From an uncultured Collinsella sp. (GTDB taxonomy: Bacteria > Actinomycetota > Coriobacteriia > Coriobacteriales > Coriobacteriaceae), in the NCBI GenBank assembly GCA_900542275.1, contig UQMW01000018.1:1-31562 (forward strand): a stretch of DNA of 31,562 nt, given 5' to 3'. The stretch's first letter is position 1, and each line of letters begins with the position of its first letter. Position numbers and translations under genes: made by a program. Under the pieces are notes generated by a model. It saw only the letters and a program-made list of their open reading frames with translations. It was not told where the DNA came from and ran no database searches. Below, piece after piece: positions 31,083 through 31,562 of the stretch.

Positions 31083-31117
31083 GAATGTGACAAAGGGACC
31101 GCCCCTTTGTCACATTC
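31083..31117. repeat. 15-bp palindrome between transketolase and kinase, terminator-like
   Basis: The arms gaatgtgacaaaggg (31083-31097) and ccctttgtcacattc (31103-31117) pair perfectly with a five-base loop accgc, then gtttt. It lies four bases after a stop codon and 18 bases before the kinase start, so it may reduce or uncouple kinase expression within the operon. Confidence 0.75.
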
Positions 31118-31135
31118 GTTTTGAAAGGGGTGGCC

Positions 31136-31562
31136 ATGGGCCGCTACATCATCGGAATCGATCAATCCACGCAGGGCACCAAGGCGCTGCTGGTGGACGA
31201 GGGCGGCCATTTGATTCATCGTGCCGATCGCTCGCATCGCCAGATTGTCAACGAGGCCGGCTGGGTGAGCCATGATCCGGCCGAGATTGCCGCCAATGTG
31301 CTGGCCGTGGCGCGCGCTGTGGTGGAGGAGACCGGGGTCGATCCGGCCGACGTCGCCGGCATCGGCATCTCCAACCAGCGCGAGACTACCGTTGCCTGGA
31401 GGCGCACGACGGGCGAGCCGCTGTGCGACGCCGTGGTGTGGCAGTGCGCCCGCGCCCGCGAGCTGTGCGACAAGCTGGCCGCGCGCGAGGGTGTGGCCGA
31501 GCTGGTGCGTGACACGACGGGTCTGGTGCTCTCGCCCTACTATCCGGCGGGCAAGATGGCCT
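31136..31562 (+). CDS. FGGY-family carbohydrate kinase (5' part; runs off the window)
   Basis: The first 142 residues of a sugar kinase. The N-terminal phosphate-binding motif IGIDQSTQGTKALLVDEGG and GIGISNQRETTVAW...TGEPL-DAVVWQ match FGGY kinases (glycerol kinase, xylulokinase and relatives); the wording is closest to glycerol kinase, but that alone does not set the substrate. AAAGGGG lies five bases before the ATG. In this operon it would phosphorylate the ketose made by the isomerase. The frame stays open to the window end. Confidence 0.88.
   Translation, partial: MGRYIIGIDQSTQGTKALLVDEGGHLIHRADRSHRQIVNEAGWVSHDPAEIAANVLAVARAVVEETGVDPADVAGIGISNQRETTVAWRRTTGEPLCDAVVWQCARARELCDKLAAREGVAELVRDTTGLVLSPYYPAGKMA

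Overview
The window looks like a chromosomal segment of a high-GC coriobacterium, most likely Collinsella or a close relative. The grounds are strong GC bias at third codon positions, G-rich Shine-Dalgarno sites, several short palindromic repeat families in the intergenic gaps, and gene content typical of gut Coriobacteriia. This is inference from content; I could not run a search. No phage, plasmid, CRISPR, rRNA or tRNA genes were seen.

Layout. 1-592: a gene-free, repeat-rich stretch with two oppositely oriented copies of a foldback element. 593-2364 (-): a two-component system (NarL/LuxR-type regulator and DesK-like histidine kinase). 2576-5903 (+): an ABC-2 exporter operon (one ATPase, two permeases) divergent from it. 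6054-9454: a MacB-type ABC ATPase and a large FtsX-family permease. 9642-10847: a DUF362 ferredoxin-like protein. 11099-12091 (-): a membrane-anchored alpha/beta hydrolase. 12279-18064: envelope-related genes: hemolysin III/PAQR, a CNNM/CorC-type CBS protein, a stand-alone cyanophycin-synthetase N-domain-like protein, YtxH, a PRC-barrel protein, and a polysaccharide-deacetylase-fold protein that has lost its metal ligands. 18395-21510: a probable magnesium-transport operon pairing a PRC/MgtE_N/CBS membrane protein with an NRAMP-related transporter carrying the DAGG signature. 22056-24272 (-): an OafA/OatA-like acyltransferase with an SGNH domain. 24460-26434: ribokinase plus nucleoside hydrolase, a nucleoside-ribose salvage pair. 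26638-31562: a LacI regulator followed by a sugar isomerase, a split transketolase and a FGGY kinase that runs off the window, apparently a pentose-type catabolic operon with shared operator-like sites.

The most unusual signal is non-coding. Three intergenic loci (129-531, 10934-11057, 21593-21821) hold foldback elements that differ in sequence. Most share one plan: three nested stems, the middle one built on GACC/GGTC. Two copies at the left edge keep perfect 28-bp outer stems although the stem sequences differ, so pairing is conserved rather than sequence. Three further palindrome families (5919-5968, 9482-9558 and 18062-18101; 21995-22032; 31083-31117) sit just after stop codons.

Other points for follow-up are the degenerate deacetylase, the orphan cyanophycin-synthetase N domain, the NRAMP-related Mg transporter with its MgtE-like partner and structured leader, and the CTGTTTA operator set.
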